In this document: positions 17,586 through 26,496 of the stretch, piece after piece
Position numbering within the stretch: position 1 is the first letter of the stretch
Layout of the letters: the number at the start of each line of letters is the position of its first letter
DNA from: Desulfobacterales bacterium
GTDB lineage: Bacteria; Desulfobacterota; Desulfobacteria; Desulfobacterales; Desulfobacteraceae
Direction: 5' to 3'
Length of the DNA stretch: 32,774 nt
Assembly (NCBI GenBank): GCA_019038815.1
Contig: JAHOYS010000382.1
Span: forward strand, 1-32,774
Position numbers and translations under genes: made by a program
The notes under the pieces: generated by a model
Database searches by the model: none
Told to the model about the DNA's origin: nothing
Seen by the model: the letters and a program-made list of their open reading frames with translations, nothing else

Positions 17586-17678
17586 CAGTCTTTAAATCAT
17601 AAATGCGGTTATCTTTTTTTGTCACCATACACATTTTATAGAATATTGTATAATAAATTTTTTTGAACTGGAGGTCAT

Positions 17679-18578
17679 GTGGAGTCAATTGTCTTTGACA
17701 AAAAGGTTGCGATTGTAACGGGTGCAGGAGAAGGGATAGGAAGAGAATATGCACTGGATCTTGCAAAGAGAGGGGCATTTGTCGTGGTCAATGATATCGG
17801 CTGTGACCAGAATCAGGTCCGGACAGCAGACAAGGTGGCGGATGAAATAAAAAAAGCCGGTGGACGGGCAGTTGCAAGCTATGATTCTGTGACCACCATG
17901 GAGGGAGGCCAGAATATTGTTGACACAGCCATGGACCATTTCGGTAAAGTAGATATATTGATTAACAATGCCGGTATCCTGCGGGACCGGACATTTATGA
18001 AGATGACGGAACAAGAGTGGGATGATGTCATTGCCGTTCATTTAAAAGGAGCTTTTTGTGTTACCCGGCCGGCAGTAAAAATTATGAAGGAGAACAGGTA
18101 CGGGCGAATTGTATTTACCGCTTCATCCTCGGGCATGTATGGAAATTTCGGCCAGTCAAATTACGGGGCCGCCAAAATGGGGGTTATTGGTATTATGAAC
18201 ACCTTGAAGCTTGAAGTATCCAGATATAATATTAAAATCAATACAGTGGCGCCCAATGCCGCCACCGGCATGACCCAGGGGGTTTTCCCCGACGAGGTGG
18301 CCAAAAGAATCAAGCCTGAATTCAACACGCCTATTGTGACCTTTCTGTGTTCTGAAGAAAACCGGGAATCCGGAATGATTTTTACCATGAGTGCCGGCTG
18401 GTTTGCCCGTTCTGCAATGGTTTCCGGTAAAGGCACCTGTATTGGCGATACAAAAAGACCGATAAAGGCAGAAGAGGTCAGGGATAAGTTTGATCAGATA
18501 AAAGATTTAAAGGATGCGCTTCCCTATGAGCATTGCGGTGAAATTTACAGCCTGGGAAAACCTTTGACCGGGAGATAA
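17679..18578 (+). CDS. SDR-family dehydrogenase, (3R)-hydroxyacyl-CoA dehydrogenase/MFE-2-like
   Basis: VAIVTGAGEGIGREYALDLAKRGAFVVVNDIG, NNAGILRD, SSSGMYGNFGQSNYGAAKMG. GTG start preceded by ctggaggt. Confidence 0.9.
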   Translation: MESIVFDKKVAIVTGAGEGIGREYALDLAKRGAFVVVNDIGCDQNQVRTADKVADEIKKAGGRAVASYDSVTTMEGGQNIVDTAMDHFGKVDILINNAGILRDRTFMKMTEQEWDDVIAVHLKGAFCVTRPAVKIMKENRYGRIVFTASSSGMYGNFGQSNYGAAKMGVIGIMNTLKLEVSRYNIKINTVAPNAATGMTQGVFPDEVAKRIKPEFNTPIVTFLCSEENRESGMIFTMSAGWFARSAMVSGKGTCIGDTKRPIKAEEVRDKFDQIKDLKDALPYEHCGEIYSLGKPLTGR

Positions 18579-18632
18579 GGGATAAACTTTGACGGACTAT
18601 GCATCTTTCAAATGCCTGCGATGCTCGTAGCT

Positions 18633-18649
18633 TAACAGCCGCCGTTATG
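18633..18649. repeat. Copy 1 of 17-bp imperfect direct repeat bounding the TA module
   Basis: TAACAGCCGCCGTTATG; one mismatch to the copy at 19312. Confidence 0.7.
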
Positions 18650-18682
18650 TCCCCCGTCCCTAAGATAGTCCTAAGATAGCAC

Positions 18683-18712
18683 TTGCATGTACCATTAGTT
18701 GTGCGTTATACT
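18683..18712 (+). promoter_or_regulatory. Candidate sigma-70 promoter of the TA operon
   Basis: TTGCAT-N18-TATACT; TGTAC(18688)...GTACA(18713) half-sites bracket it, compatible with antitoxin autoregulation. Confidence 0.45.
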
Positions 18713-18739
18713 GTACAAAATTTATTTGAGGGGTGCAAA

Positions 18740-19021
18740 ATGCAAAAGCTGCGAATTGATCAAGATATAAAACCACTATCTGAAGTCAGAAAAGGTATGG
18801 CAACGTATATTAAACAAATCCATGAAACCAGAAGACCTTTGATTATTACTCAAAGAGGCAAAAGTGCTGCTGTACTAGTTGATGTTCACGAATTTGAAGC
18901 TATGCAAGAGAAGATTGACCTCTTATCCGATATTCACTCTTCTCTAAGTCAATTGGAAAAAGGTGAGGGAATCAACCATAGAGATGCTAAAAATATGCTA
19001 CTTGAGCGAATTTCCAGATGA
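18740..19021 (+). CDS. Phd/YefM-family antitoxin
   Basis: LSEVRKGMATYIKQIHETRRPLIITQRGKSAAVLVDVHEFEAMQEKI. Start set at the internal ATG behind gaggggt rather than the track start 18683. Confidence 0.85.
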   Translation: MQKLRIDQDIKPLSEVRKGMATYIKQIHETRRPLIITQRGKSAAVLVDVHEFEAMQEKIDLLSDIHSSLSQLEKGEGINHRDAKNMLLERISR

Positions 19022-19314
19022 AAATAATTTGGTCTCCATTTGCTATAAACAAAGCATCAGAAATAGCTGATTACATCGCTCAAGACAAACCTTCTGCAGC
19101 CAAACGATGGATAAATGAGGTGTTCATAAAAGTTGAGCAACTTAAATCCTCCCCTCAAATTGGTCGAGTTGTGCCTGAAATTTCGGATAATAAGTTTAGA
19201 GAGCTTATCTATGGCAATTACCGAATCATTTACCGTATGGAAATAAAACAAATTTCAATTTTGACTATTCGACACGAAAAACAAATATTACCCATAGATG
19301 AAATCAAGACATAA
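19018..19314 (+). CDS. RelE/ParE-family toxin
   Basis: WSPFAINKASEIADYIAQDKPSAAKRWINEV, SPQIGRVVPE, FRELIYGNYRIIYRM. 4-nt overlap with antitoxin. Confidence 0.88.
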   Translation: MKIIWSPFAINKASEIADYIAQDKPSAAKRWINEVFIKVEQLKSSPQIGRVVPEISDNKFRELIYGNYRIIYRMEIKQISILTIRHEKQILPIDEIKT

Positions 19315-19328
19315 CCGCCGCCGTTATG
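19312..19328. repeat. Copy 2 of 17-bp imperfect direct repeat; itself palindromic (CATAAC-CGCCGCC-GTTATG)
   Basis: TAACCGCCGCCGTTATG, 679 bp from copy 1. Confidence 0.7.
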
Positions 19329-19706
19329 CTTGAAAAGGAGATAAATTTGAAAAAGATAAATTTGATCGAAAAATTTTCTTTATTTACCAATCATTGGGAG
19401 CCAAAAATTGTTGGTGAACTTAATGGGCAGTATGTCAAAATCGCAAAACTAAAAGGTGAATTTGTATGGCATCAACATGAAAACGAAGATGAATTGTTTA
19501 TGGTTATTAAGGGTAGCCTCACCATCAAGTTGAGAGAGAAAGATATTTGTTTAAGTGAAGGAGAATTCTTCATTATTCCAATGGGGATTGAGCATATGCC
19601 AGTAGCAGAAAAAGAGGTACATGTCCTAATGTTTGAACCCAAAGGAACTATAAATACTGGAGATACAGAATCAGAAAAAACAATTGATTTGCTTGAAAAG
19701 ATCTAA
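19326..19706 (+). CDS. Small cupin-domain protein
   Basis: GEFVWHQHENEDELFMVIKGSLTIKL and GEFFIIPMGIEHMPVA cupin motifs. The ATG sits inside the 17-bp repeat; an in-frame TTG at 19347 behind aaggag is an alternative start. Confidence 0.85.
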   Translation: MLEKEINLKKINLIEKFSLFTNHWEPKIVGELNGQYVKIAKLKGEFVWHQHENEDELFMVIKGSLTIKLREKDICLSEGEFFIIPMGIEHMPVAEKEVHVLMFEPKGTINTGDTESEKTIDLLEKI

Positions 19707-19756
19707 CGAATATTATTCATTATTGAGTTCCTGGTAATTTGCAAGAACCGGCTTTT

Positions 19757-20110
19757 TTAAAAAGTGATGATCTGGTACCCCTTTTCAATAAAACTTCCCA
19801 TGGAAGGATGACCTGACATGTCACCGATGAGGGGAATTCCCTCCTTTTCAATCTCTTTTTCAACTTTAAGCTTAATGGAGCACGCTTTACAGGCTGCATG
19901 CAGGATACCAAGTTTTTTTGCTTTTTGGTAAAGACTTGAAAGAAAATGATCCGGTCTGGCCATCTCGGGAACGAGTTTCACTGCTTCGCCTTCTATGACA
20001 ATCAATCCTTCCAGGCCACGTTCATGCAGTTCAATACCATTGAGGAGGACATGGATAAAGCACAGGGGGTCTCCCCGGAATGCAAAGAGCACTGTTTTTT
20101 CATTTTTCAT
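19757..20110 (-). CDS. DsrE/DsrF-like family protein
   Basis: Small Rossmann-like protein, ACKACSIKLKVEKEIEKEGIPLIGDMSGHPSMGSFIEKGYQIITF; RBS aaggag. Confidence 0.65.
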   Translation of the reverse strand: MKNEKTVLFAFRGDPLCFIHVLLNGIELHERGLEGLIVIEGEAVKLVPEMARPDHFLSSLYQKAKKLGILHAACKACSIKLKVEKEIEKEGIPLIGDMSGHPSMGSFIEKGYQIITF

Positions 20111-20147
20111 TTTTATACTCCTTAATTTATTCAGTGGTTTGATGGAT

Positions 20148-20618
20148 TTATTTGATTATCATGTTTTCCGGTAGACGGACAGCCACAACATTTCCAGTCG
20201 CACAGACTTTATTGTTTGCCAGCAGTGTTGCATCGACCGCCACTTTTTTGCCTTTTACTTCAACAACCCTGCCACGAATTTCAAGTTCCACGCCCAAAGG
20301 GGTTGGTGCAAGGTAATCTACTTTTAAAGATGCCGTAACAAACCGCAGGGCCGGTTCTGTATCCATATCCCTGCCCTGGGCCTGATAGGTTGCAGCAGCA
20401 GCAGTTCCCACACAATGGCAGTCAATTAAAGATGCAATCAGACCGCCATAAACAAATCCCGGGATGGCAATATGGTGCTCATTGGGAAGGAACTTAACAA
20501 CACTTTCTTCTCCGTCCCAATAACTTTTTATCTGTAACCCGTGCTCATTCAGTCTGCCGCATCCGTAACAATGGCTGAAATCATCTGAGTAATAATCTTG
20601 AAATGCTTTTTGAGTCAT
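20148..20618 (-). CDS. PaaI-like hotdog-fold thioesterase
   Basis: CYGCGRLNEHGLQIKSYWDG, IPGFVYGGLIASLIDCHCVGTA, LKVDYLAPTPLG. Confidence 0.85.
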   Translation of the reverse strand: MTQKAFQDYYSDDFSHCYGCGRLNEHGLQIKSYWDGEESVVKFLPNEHHIAIPGFVYGGLIASLIDCHCVGTAAAATYQAQGRDMDTEPALRFVTASLKVDYLAPTPLGVELEIRGRVVEVKGKKVAVDATLLANNKVCATGNVVAVRLPENMIIK

Positions 20619-20669
20619 TTTCTATCTCTCCCAACGTTGTAAACAGTTTTCATTTAATAGTGCAAAGTT

Positions 20670-21506
20670 TTATTTTTCTTCTACCTGCTGGTTGAACATA
20701 TGAACATCCTGCTGCGGGTAGGGGATACTGATGCCTTCTTTATCAAATGCAAGTTTGATTTTTTCTGTTAAATCAAAATAGGTGCCCCAGTAGTCATCTG
20801 TTTTTACCCAGGGCCTGACAACAAAGTTCACACTGCTGTCGGCAAGCTCAGACACAGCAATATTCGCTGCCGGTGTTTCCAGAACCCTGTCTTCTTCCTG
20901 GAGAATTATATTAAGAATATCTTTTGCTTTCTTAATATCATCGTCATAGCCGATACCGATTACAAGATCTACTCTTCGTGTATCATTGGCTGTTACATTG
21001 GTGATCACGTTACTGGTAATGCTGGAATTTGGAACAATTACTCTCTGGTTGTCCGGGGTATTTAATGTAGTATTAAACAAGGCGATGCTGACAACGTTTC
21101 CGGTGACACCACCCACATCAACAAAGTCCCCGGTACTGAAAGGACGAAATAGAATCAGCATAACTCCTGATGCAAAATTGGATAAAGAATCTTTCAGGGC
21201 AAGACCGATGGCAAGGCCGGCAGCGCCAACAATAGTAAGAAAGGATGTGGTATTAATCCCCAGTTGCCCTGCAACGGCAATAATAACGACCACCAGGAAG
21301 GTATAATAAATGATGCTTTCAAGGAAGTTGATCAGGGTTTTATCAACATTGTTTTTTTCAAGAAGTTTTGTGACCAGTTTTGAAAGTTTACCGGCCAGCC
21401 ATTTTCCAATAAAGAATATAAGAATGGCGGCAATTAATTTAACTGAATAAGTAGTCAGCCAATAGGTTATGATTTCAACAATTTTGTCAATATCAATGTT
21501 ATTCAT
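20670..21506 (-). CDS. Small-conductance mechanosensitive channel, MscS family
   Basis: TSFLTIVGAAGLAIGLALKDSLSNFASGVMLILFRPFSTGDFVDVGGVTGNV, VIVPNSSITSNVITN. Confidence 0.95.
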   Translation of the reverse strand: MNNIDIDKIVEIITYWLTTYSVKLIAAILIFFIGKWLAGKLSKLVTKLLEKNNVDKTLINFLESIIYYTFLVVVIIAVAGQLGINTTSFLTIVGAAGLAIGLALKDSLSNFASGVMLILFRPFSTGDFVDVGGVTGNVVSIALFNTTLNTPDNQRVIVPNSSITSNVITNVTANDTRRVDLVIGIGYDDDIKKAKDILNIILQEEDRVLETPAANIAVSELADSSVNFVVRPWVKTDDYWGTYFDLTEKIKLAFDKEGISIPYPQQDVHMFNQQVEEK

Positions 21507-21613
21507 TATTAACTCCCTTCAATAAAATGATATTTGGATAATAAGGCTGCCGGAAAATTAATATACACAAGGCAATAACCGGCAGTCTGTAACAAAGGAT
21601 CAGGGCAAACCTG

Positions 21614-23539
21614 TCAGAGGATTGCTTCATCCAGGGTTCTTTTTTTAACATGGTACAATACGGATTTCAAAAATTCATCCATGGAAAGTCCCATCCTGAC
21701 CTTGCCGTCAAGAGTTCTGACAGCAAGAGTTTTGCTTTCTTTTTCTTTATCTCCGATGGTGATGATCAACGGGATATAGTTTAACTGGGCATCCCTGATT
21801 TTCTTTTTCAGGGTTTCACTTCTTCTGTCAAGTTCGCATCTGATTTTACAGGTTTCAAGTTCGGATTTGATCTGGTCTGCATATTCCAGCAAATCCTGGT
21901 TGATGGGAAGCAGGATGGCCTGCACAGGTGCCAGCCACAAGGGGAATTTTCCGGCAAAGTGTTCCACAAGGATACCGAAAAATCTTTCCAGAGATCCATA
22001 AATAGTGCGGTGAACCATTATGGGTCGATGCTTTTCATTATCTTTGCCTTTGTAAGTTAAATCAAATCTTTCCGGTAAAGCCATATCCAGTTGGATTGTT
22101 CCGCATTGCCAGGTTCTGCCTAAAGCATCTTTGATGTGGAGATCGATTTTAGGGCCGTAAAATGCACCGTCTCCTTCATTAATAACGTATTCCTGGCCAT
22201 AGAGTTCCAGCGCAGCCTTAAGGCCGTTTGTAGCCTCTTCCCATTGTTCATCCGAGCCAATGGATTTTTTGGGCCGGGTGGAGAGTTCCAGATTAAAATT
22301 CAGGCCAAACCTGCTGTAAATCCTCTGGGACAGTTTCAATACCCCAAGGACTTCATTGTCGATTTGATCCGGTGTCATGAAAATATGGGCATCATCCTGG
22401 TGAAATGCGCGAACCCTGAAAAGACCTGAAAGTGCTCCTGAAAGTTCGTGCCTGTGAACCAGGCCGATTTCACCGGCTCTTAACGGGAGATCTCTGTAGG
22501 AACAGGCTTTTGTTTTATAAATCAGCATGCCGCCGGGGCAGTTCATGGGTTTTATTGCATACTCTTCATCATCAATCACGGATGTATACATGTTTTCACG
22601 GTAGTTTTCCCAGTGACCGCTTTGTTCCCATAATTTTTTGTTGAGCATGACAGGGGTTTTGGTTTCCACATAACCTGCATCCCTGTGTTCATCACGCCAG
22701 TATTCAAGCAGGGCATTCCATACCTCAACGCCCTTTGCATGGAAAAACGGCATACCCGCGGCTTCATCGTGAAAGGAGTAAAGATCCAGTTTAGTGCCAA
22801 GTTTCCGGTGATCCCGCTTTTTAGCTTCTTCAATCAGGTGGAGATACTTGTTGAGCTTTTTTTTATCAAAAAACGAGATGCCGTAAAGCCGCTGGAGCTG
22901 TTCTCTTGCCTGGTCCGCTCTCCAGTAGGCACCGGATATTTTCAAAAGCTTGAAACCTTTGATCATGCCGGTATGGGGAATGTGGGGTCCCCGGCAAAGG
23001 TCTATGAATTTGCCGTTCTGGTAAAGGGATATTTCTTCGGCTTCGTCAAGTTCATTGATGAGTTCAAGTTTAAACGGGTTGTCCTTGAATATGTCAAGGG
23101 CCTCCTTTTTTGAAACAACTTTACGTTCAAATGTGGTCTTGGATTTGATGATTTTTTTCATTTCCGTTTCAATGGCACCAAGATCATCTTTTGAAATTGG
23201 ATCCATATCAATATCATAATAAAATCCGTCTTCTACCACAGGACCGATGGTCAGTTTTGCATCCTTATAAATATTTAGCACGGCTTCAGCCATGACATGG
23301 GCCGAAGAATGTCTTAAGATATCGAGTCCCTCATCATCTTTGGCAGTTATGAAACTGATGGCAGTATCTTCTTTGACAGGCAGGTTTAAATCTTTAAGCT
23401 GCTCATCAATGCGCATTGCCACACAGTTTCTGGCAAATCCGTCTGAAATACTTTTGGCAACATCCATGCCTGTGGGGATATTTTCAAAGCTCTTTATACT
23501 ATTGTCCGGAAATGTTATGTTGATCATCTTGTTTTCCAT
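21614..23539 (-). CDS. thrS: Threonyl-tRNA synthetase
   Basis: TGS domain, HSSAHVMAEAV, MNCPGGMLIY, FRVRAFHQDDAHIFMTPDQ, GDGAFYGPKIDLHIKDALGR, VHRTIYGSLERFFGILVEH. Confidence 0.98.
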   Translation of the reverse strand: MENKMINITFPDNSIKSFENIPTGMDVAKSISDGFARNCVAMRIDEQLKDLNLPVKEDTAISFITAKDDEGLDILRHSSAHVMAEAVLNIYKDAKLTIGPVVEDGFYYDIDMDPISKDDLGAIETEMKKIIKSKTTFERKVVSKKEALDIFKDNPFKLELINELDEAEEISLYQNGKFIDLCRGPHIPHTGMIKGFKLLKISGAYWRADQAREQLQRLYGISFFDKKKLNKYLHLIEEAKKRDHRKLGTKLDLYSFHDEAAGMPFFHAKGVEVWNALLEYWRDEHRDAGYVETKTPVMLNKKLWEQSGHWENYRENMYTSVIDDEEYAIKPMNCPGGMLIYKTKACSYRDLPLRAGEIGLVHRHELSGALSGLFRVRAFHQDDAHIFMTPDQIDNEVLGVLKLSQRIYSRFGLNFNLELSTRPKKSIGSDEQWEEATNGLKAALELYGQEYVINEGDGAFYGPKIDLHIKDALGRTWQCGTIQLDMALPERFDLTYKGKDNEKHRPIMVHRTIYGSLERFFGILVEHFAGKFPLWLAPVQAILLPINQDLLEYADQIKSELETCKIRCELDRRSETLKKKIRDAQLNYIPLIITIGDKEKESKTLAVRTLDGKVRMGLSMDEFLKSVLYHVKKRTLDEAIL

Positions 23540-23612
23540 TGTGTTATGTTGTCAGTTAAATGTAAAATATGAATTTTAGAAGAAGTGGTGTAAACAATCA
23601 AGGGAAAAAATA

Positions 23613-24737
23613 TTGAATTACAAGTTTATTGAATCGGATGCGGAACTAAAAAACATCTGTGATGCACTTTTAAGTGAAAAAATGATCGCTGTGGACCTGG
23701 AAGCGGATTCCCTGCACTGTTTCAAGGAAAAAATCTGTTTGATCCAGGTTGCCACGGCAAAAGAGGCCTTTTTAATTGATCCGTTTAAAATCAAAGAAAT
23801 ATCCCCGTTTTCAAAGGTACTTGAAAATGAAGATGTGATTAAAGTATTTCACGGGGCTGATTTTGATATCAGAAGTCTTGACAGGGATTATCATGCACGG
23901 GTGAACAACCTGTTTGACACGGAAATTGCCTGCCGGTTTTTAGGTGTCAAAGAACGGGGGCTTGCAGCCCTGTTAAAACAAAATTTTAACGTAAACGCAG
24001 ATAAAAAATATCAAAAGGCAGACTGGGCAAAACGTCCGCTCAAACAGGGGATGATTGAATATAGTGTTGGGGATGTGGCATATCTTACAAAGCTGCATGA
24101 TATTATTCATCAAAAACTTGTGGCAAACAGGCGGTTTTCCTGGGCTAAAGAAGAATTTGAAATACAAGAACAGGTCCGATATGAAAATAATCATGCTTTA
24201 CCCTTATTTAGAAAGGTTAAAGGCGCCGGTAAAATAGACAACAGGAGTCTTGCAGTACTTGAGAATTTATTGCAGCTCAGACTTAAAATAGCACAAAAAA
24301 AAGATCGGCCTTTATTTAAAATTTTGTCAAACTCTTCTTTAATGGCCATGTCCCACACAAAACCTGTGACAATTGATCAAATGGTGAAGACAAGGGCAAT
24401 AAGCCCAAGGCAGACAGAGATGTATGGCAAGCTTTGCGTGGAAGCTATTGTCAAGGCAGTAAATCTTGATAATAAGGAATTGCCGTCATATCCGAGAACC
24501 AGAAGACCGAAAAAAGATGTCATAGTTCAGGAAAAGATCAAACACTTGAAAAAAATGAGAGAAAAACTAAGCCACTCAATTGGGATTGAACCCGGTTTTT
24601 TATTGAATAATACAATAATTGCTTCCATTGCTTTTAAAAGTCCTGCAACATTAAAAGATCTTTTAAAGATTGAACATGTAAGGCAATGGCAGGTGGAGAC
24701 GATCGGCCGGGATATTATTTCAACCCTTGGGTATTAA
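23613..24737 (+). CDS. rnd: Ribonuclease D
   Basis: IAVDLEADSLHCFKEKICLIQVAT, KVFHGADFDIRSL, LFDTEIACRFLG, YSVGDVAYLTKLH DEDD-family motifs plus HRDC region. Probable TTG start. Confidence 0.9.
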   Translation: MNYKFIESDAELKNICDALLSEKMIAVDLEADSLHCFKEKICLIQVATAKEAFLIDPFKIKEISPFSKVLENEDVIKVFHGADFDIRSLDRDYHARVNNLFDTEIACRFLGVKERGLAALLKQNFNVNADKKYQKADWAKRPLKQGMIEYSVGDVAYLTKLHDIIHQKLVANRRFSWAKEEFEIQEQVRYENNHALPLFRKVKGAGKIDNRSLAVLENLLQLRLKIAQKKDRPLFKILSNSSLMAMSHTKPVTIDQMVKTRAISPRQTEMYGKLCVEAIVKAVNLDNKELPSYPRTRRPKKDVIVQEKIKHLKKMREKLSHSIGIEPGFLLNNTIIASIAFKSPATLKDLLKIEHVRQWQVETIGRDIISTLGY

Positions 24738-24751
24738 TGATGGAGAAAAAT

Positions 24752-25603
24752 ATGGAACTTGATTTTATTAAAATGGAAGGCCTTGGCAATGATTTTATTA
24801 TCCTGGATGACCGGGATGAAAAGATAGAACAATATGAACATTATCCTGTCCTGGCAAAAAAGCTTTGTTCAAGGCACTTTGGCATTGGTGCAGATGGTAT
24901 TATTCTGATTCTTGAGTCCCTGGACCATGATATTAAGTTCAGGATATATAATTCTGACGGCTCGCAGGCACAGATGTGCGGAAACGGCATACGGTGTTTT
25001 GCTAAATATCTGTATGAAAATAAGATGATTCTCCAAAAAAAGATAAGGGTGGATACAAAGGCCGGAACCGTTGTTCCAGAGGTGATCACCGACGATAAGG
25101 ATAAGGTTAACTCGGTAAGGGTGGATATGGGAGAACCTGTTCTTTTCTGCAGGGATATTCCATTTGAAAACACAAATGAGAAAGCCATTGAAGAACGCTT
25201 GATGGTCGGGGACAAGGAATATCATATTACAGCAGTATCCATGGGAAATCCCCATGCAGTTGTTTTTGTAGATGATGTGGAAAAAGTGGATATCAAAAGG
25301 ATCGGTCCATCAATTGAAAACCATGAAAGATTCCCGGAAAAGACCAATGTTGAGTTTATTGAAGTGATAAACACCGGGGAATTAAAGATGAAAGTATGGG
25401 AAAGGGGTGCCGGGATTACACTGGCATGCGGCACAGGTGCCTGTGCCGCTATTGTTGCCGCCCATCTTACAGGCAGGGCGCAGGAAAATGCCATCGTCCA
25501 TCTTGATGGCGGAGACCTTGATATCCACTGGAACAAAGAGACAAATCATATTTTTAAAACCGGTCCTGCCACCCTGGTGTTTGAGGGCCGGATCAGGATT
25601 TGA
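24752..25603 (+). CDS. dapF: Diaminopimelate epimerase
   Basis: MEGLGNDFIILDD, QAQMCGNGIRCFAKY, GAGITLACGTGACAAIVAA. Start chosen at ATG 24752 (after tggagaaaaat), not track start 24686, which lies inside rnd. Confidence 0.95.
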   Translation: MELDFIKMEGLGNDFIILDDRDEKIEQYEHYPVLAKKLCSRHFGIGADGIILILESLDHDIKFRIYNSDGSQAQMCGNGIRCFAKYLYENKMILQKKIRVDTKAGTVVPEVITDDKDKVNSVRVDMGEPVLFCRDIPFENTNEKAIEERLMVGDKEYHITAVSMGNPHAVVFVDDVEKVDIKRIGPSIENHERFPEKTNVEFIEVINTGELKMKVWERGAGITLACGTGACAAIVAAHLTGRAQENAIVHLDGGDLDIHWNKETNHIFKTGPATLVFEGRIRI

Positions 25604-25787
25604 TTGAAAAATTTAATTTGCTTTGTGCTTTGAATACGGGCGGACTGCAAACTCACTATTTCGATTTTTTTTGATTCTTCAGTTTGTAAATTTATGTGTT
25701 GTCCAGCACTTCGCTGCCATCTGTTCTGGGACCCACAAAAACTACCAGGTAAATATTACAAAAGTTGAGATTTTGACAGGAGGATGT

Positions 25788-26345
25788 TTACACTTCATTG
25801 AAACTCTCGACCCAAGTATCAAGCTTCTCCATGATCGCATTGTAGGTTTTCTGTGAAATCTCCGGGAGAGAACCTCCTAATGCCTTTGAAGCCATTTGAA
25901 ATCCCTCATCGATGGCTGCTTTCATTTCTTCCAGCTTTTTAGAGTCATTCCCAGCCAGGGATATCGCAAACTGTACAATGCGATCCGAGGTCTGTTCTAC
26001 ACCTAAGTAACCATTTTCAGAAATCAGGTCTTGGGCTCCCTCAGGTGTAAGATCACTAAAATCTATGGAAGTATTTTCCGAAGCGATCTGAGTGGTTACA
26101 CCCTGCTCTTCTAATATACTGCTGAGCAACTCATGTAACGAGTTGTAATCATATCCTGATGACCCGGACTTTTGAGGGATTTTATAGGTTTCCAGTTCGA
26201 TCTGGTTCTGGTTCAGAGAAATCTTGTCTTCTGACATCCATATTTCCTGTAACCGCTCCATTTTTTTCGGAGCTGATCCATAGCGATTTTGATTTGGTTT
26301 CATCATCCTAACTTGCGGGTTCATGTTGCTTATGCTTTCAACCAT
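25788..26345 (-). CDS. DUF5610-like uncharacterised protein
   Basis: DLTPEGAQDLISENGYLGVEQTSDRIVQFAISLAGNDSKKLEEMKAAIDEGF...LPEISQKTYNAIMEKLDTW. Start at internal ATG behind ggaga. Confidence 0.65.
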   Translation of the reverse strand: MVESISNMNPQVRMMKPNQNRYGSAPKKMERLQEIWMSEDKISLNQNQIELETYKIPQKSGSSGYDYNSLHELLSSILEEQGVTTQIASENTSIDFSDLTPEGAQDLISENGYLGVEQTSDRIVQFAISLAGNDSKKLEEMKAAIDEGFQMASKALGGSLPEISQKTYNAIMEKLDTWVESFNEV

Positions 26346-26496
26346 ACTTTTCTCCTTGTGTATCAAATACCAGGAAATGTCTTCCAAGATGATATTTAAT
26401 ATATCGGAAGATTAACAGAAAAACTTTAAGATAAAATAAAAAAATTCTGAGTTTTTGTTGTGCCCGCCAGGATGTGGAGATTATTCATTAATAAAT

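Noticed and set aside
18601-19340. Full-length integron attC sites
   Set aside because: Only 7 nt separate the TAAC and GTTATG cores; no long imperfect hairpin with L boxes and no integrase gene in the window. Kept only as an attC-like repeat finding.
21547-21590. CTGCCGG...CCGGCAG inverted repeat in the thrS-mscS intergenic region
   Set aside because: Only 7 bp with a ~25-nt loop and no T-tract; not convincing as a terminator or riboswitch.
24686-24751. N-terminal extension of DapF in the ORF track
   Set aside because: Overlaps the end of rnd; the DapF motif begins after ATG 24752, which has a plausible RBS.
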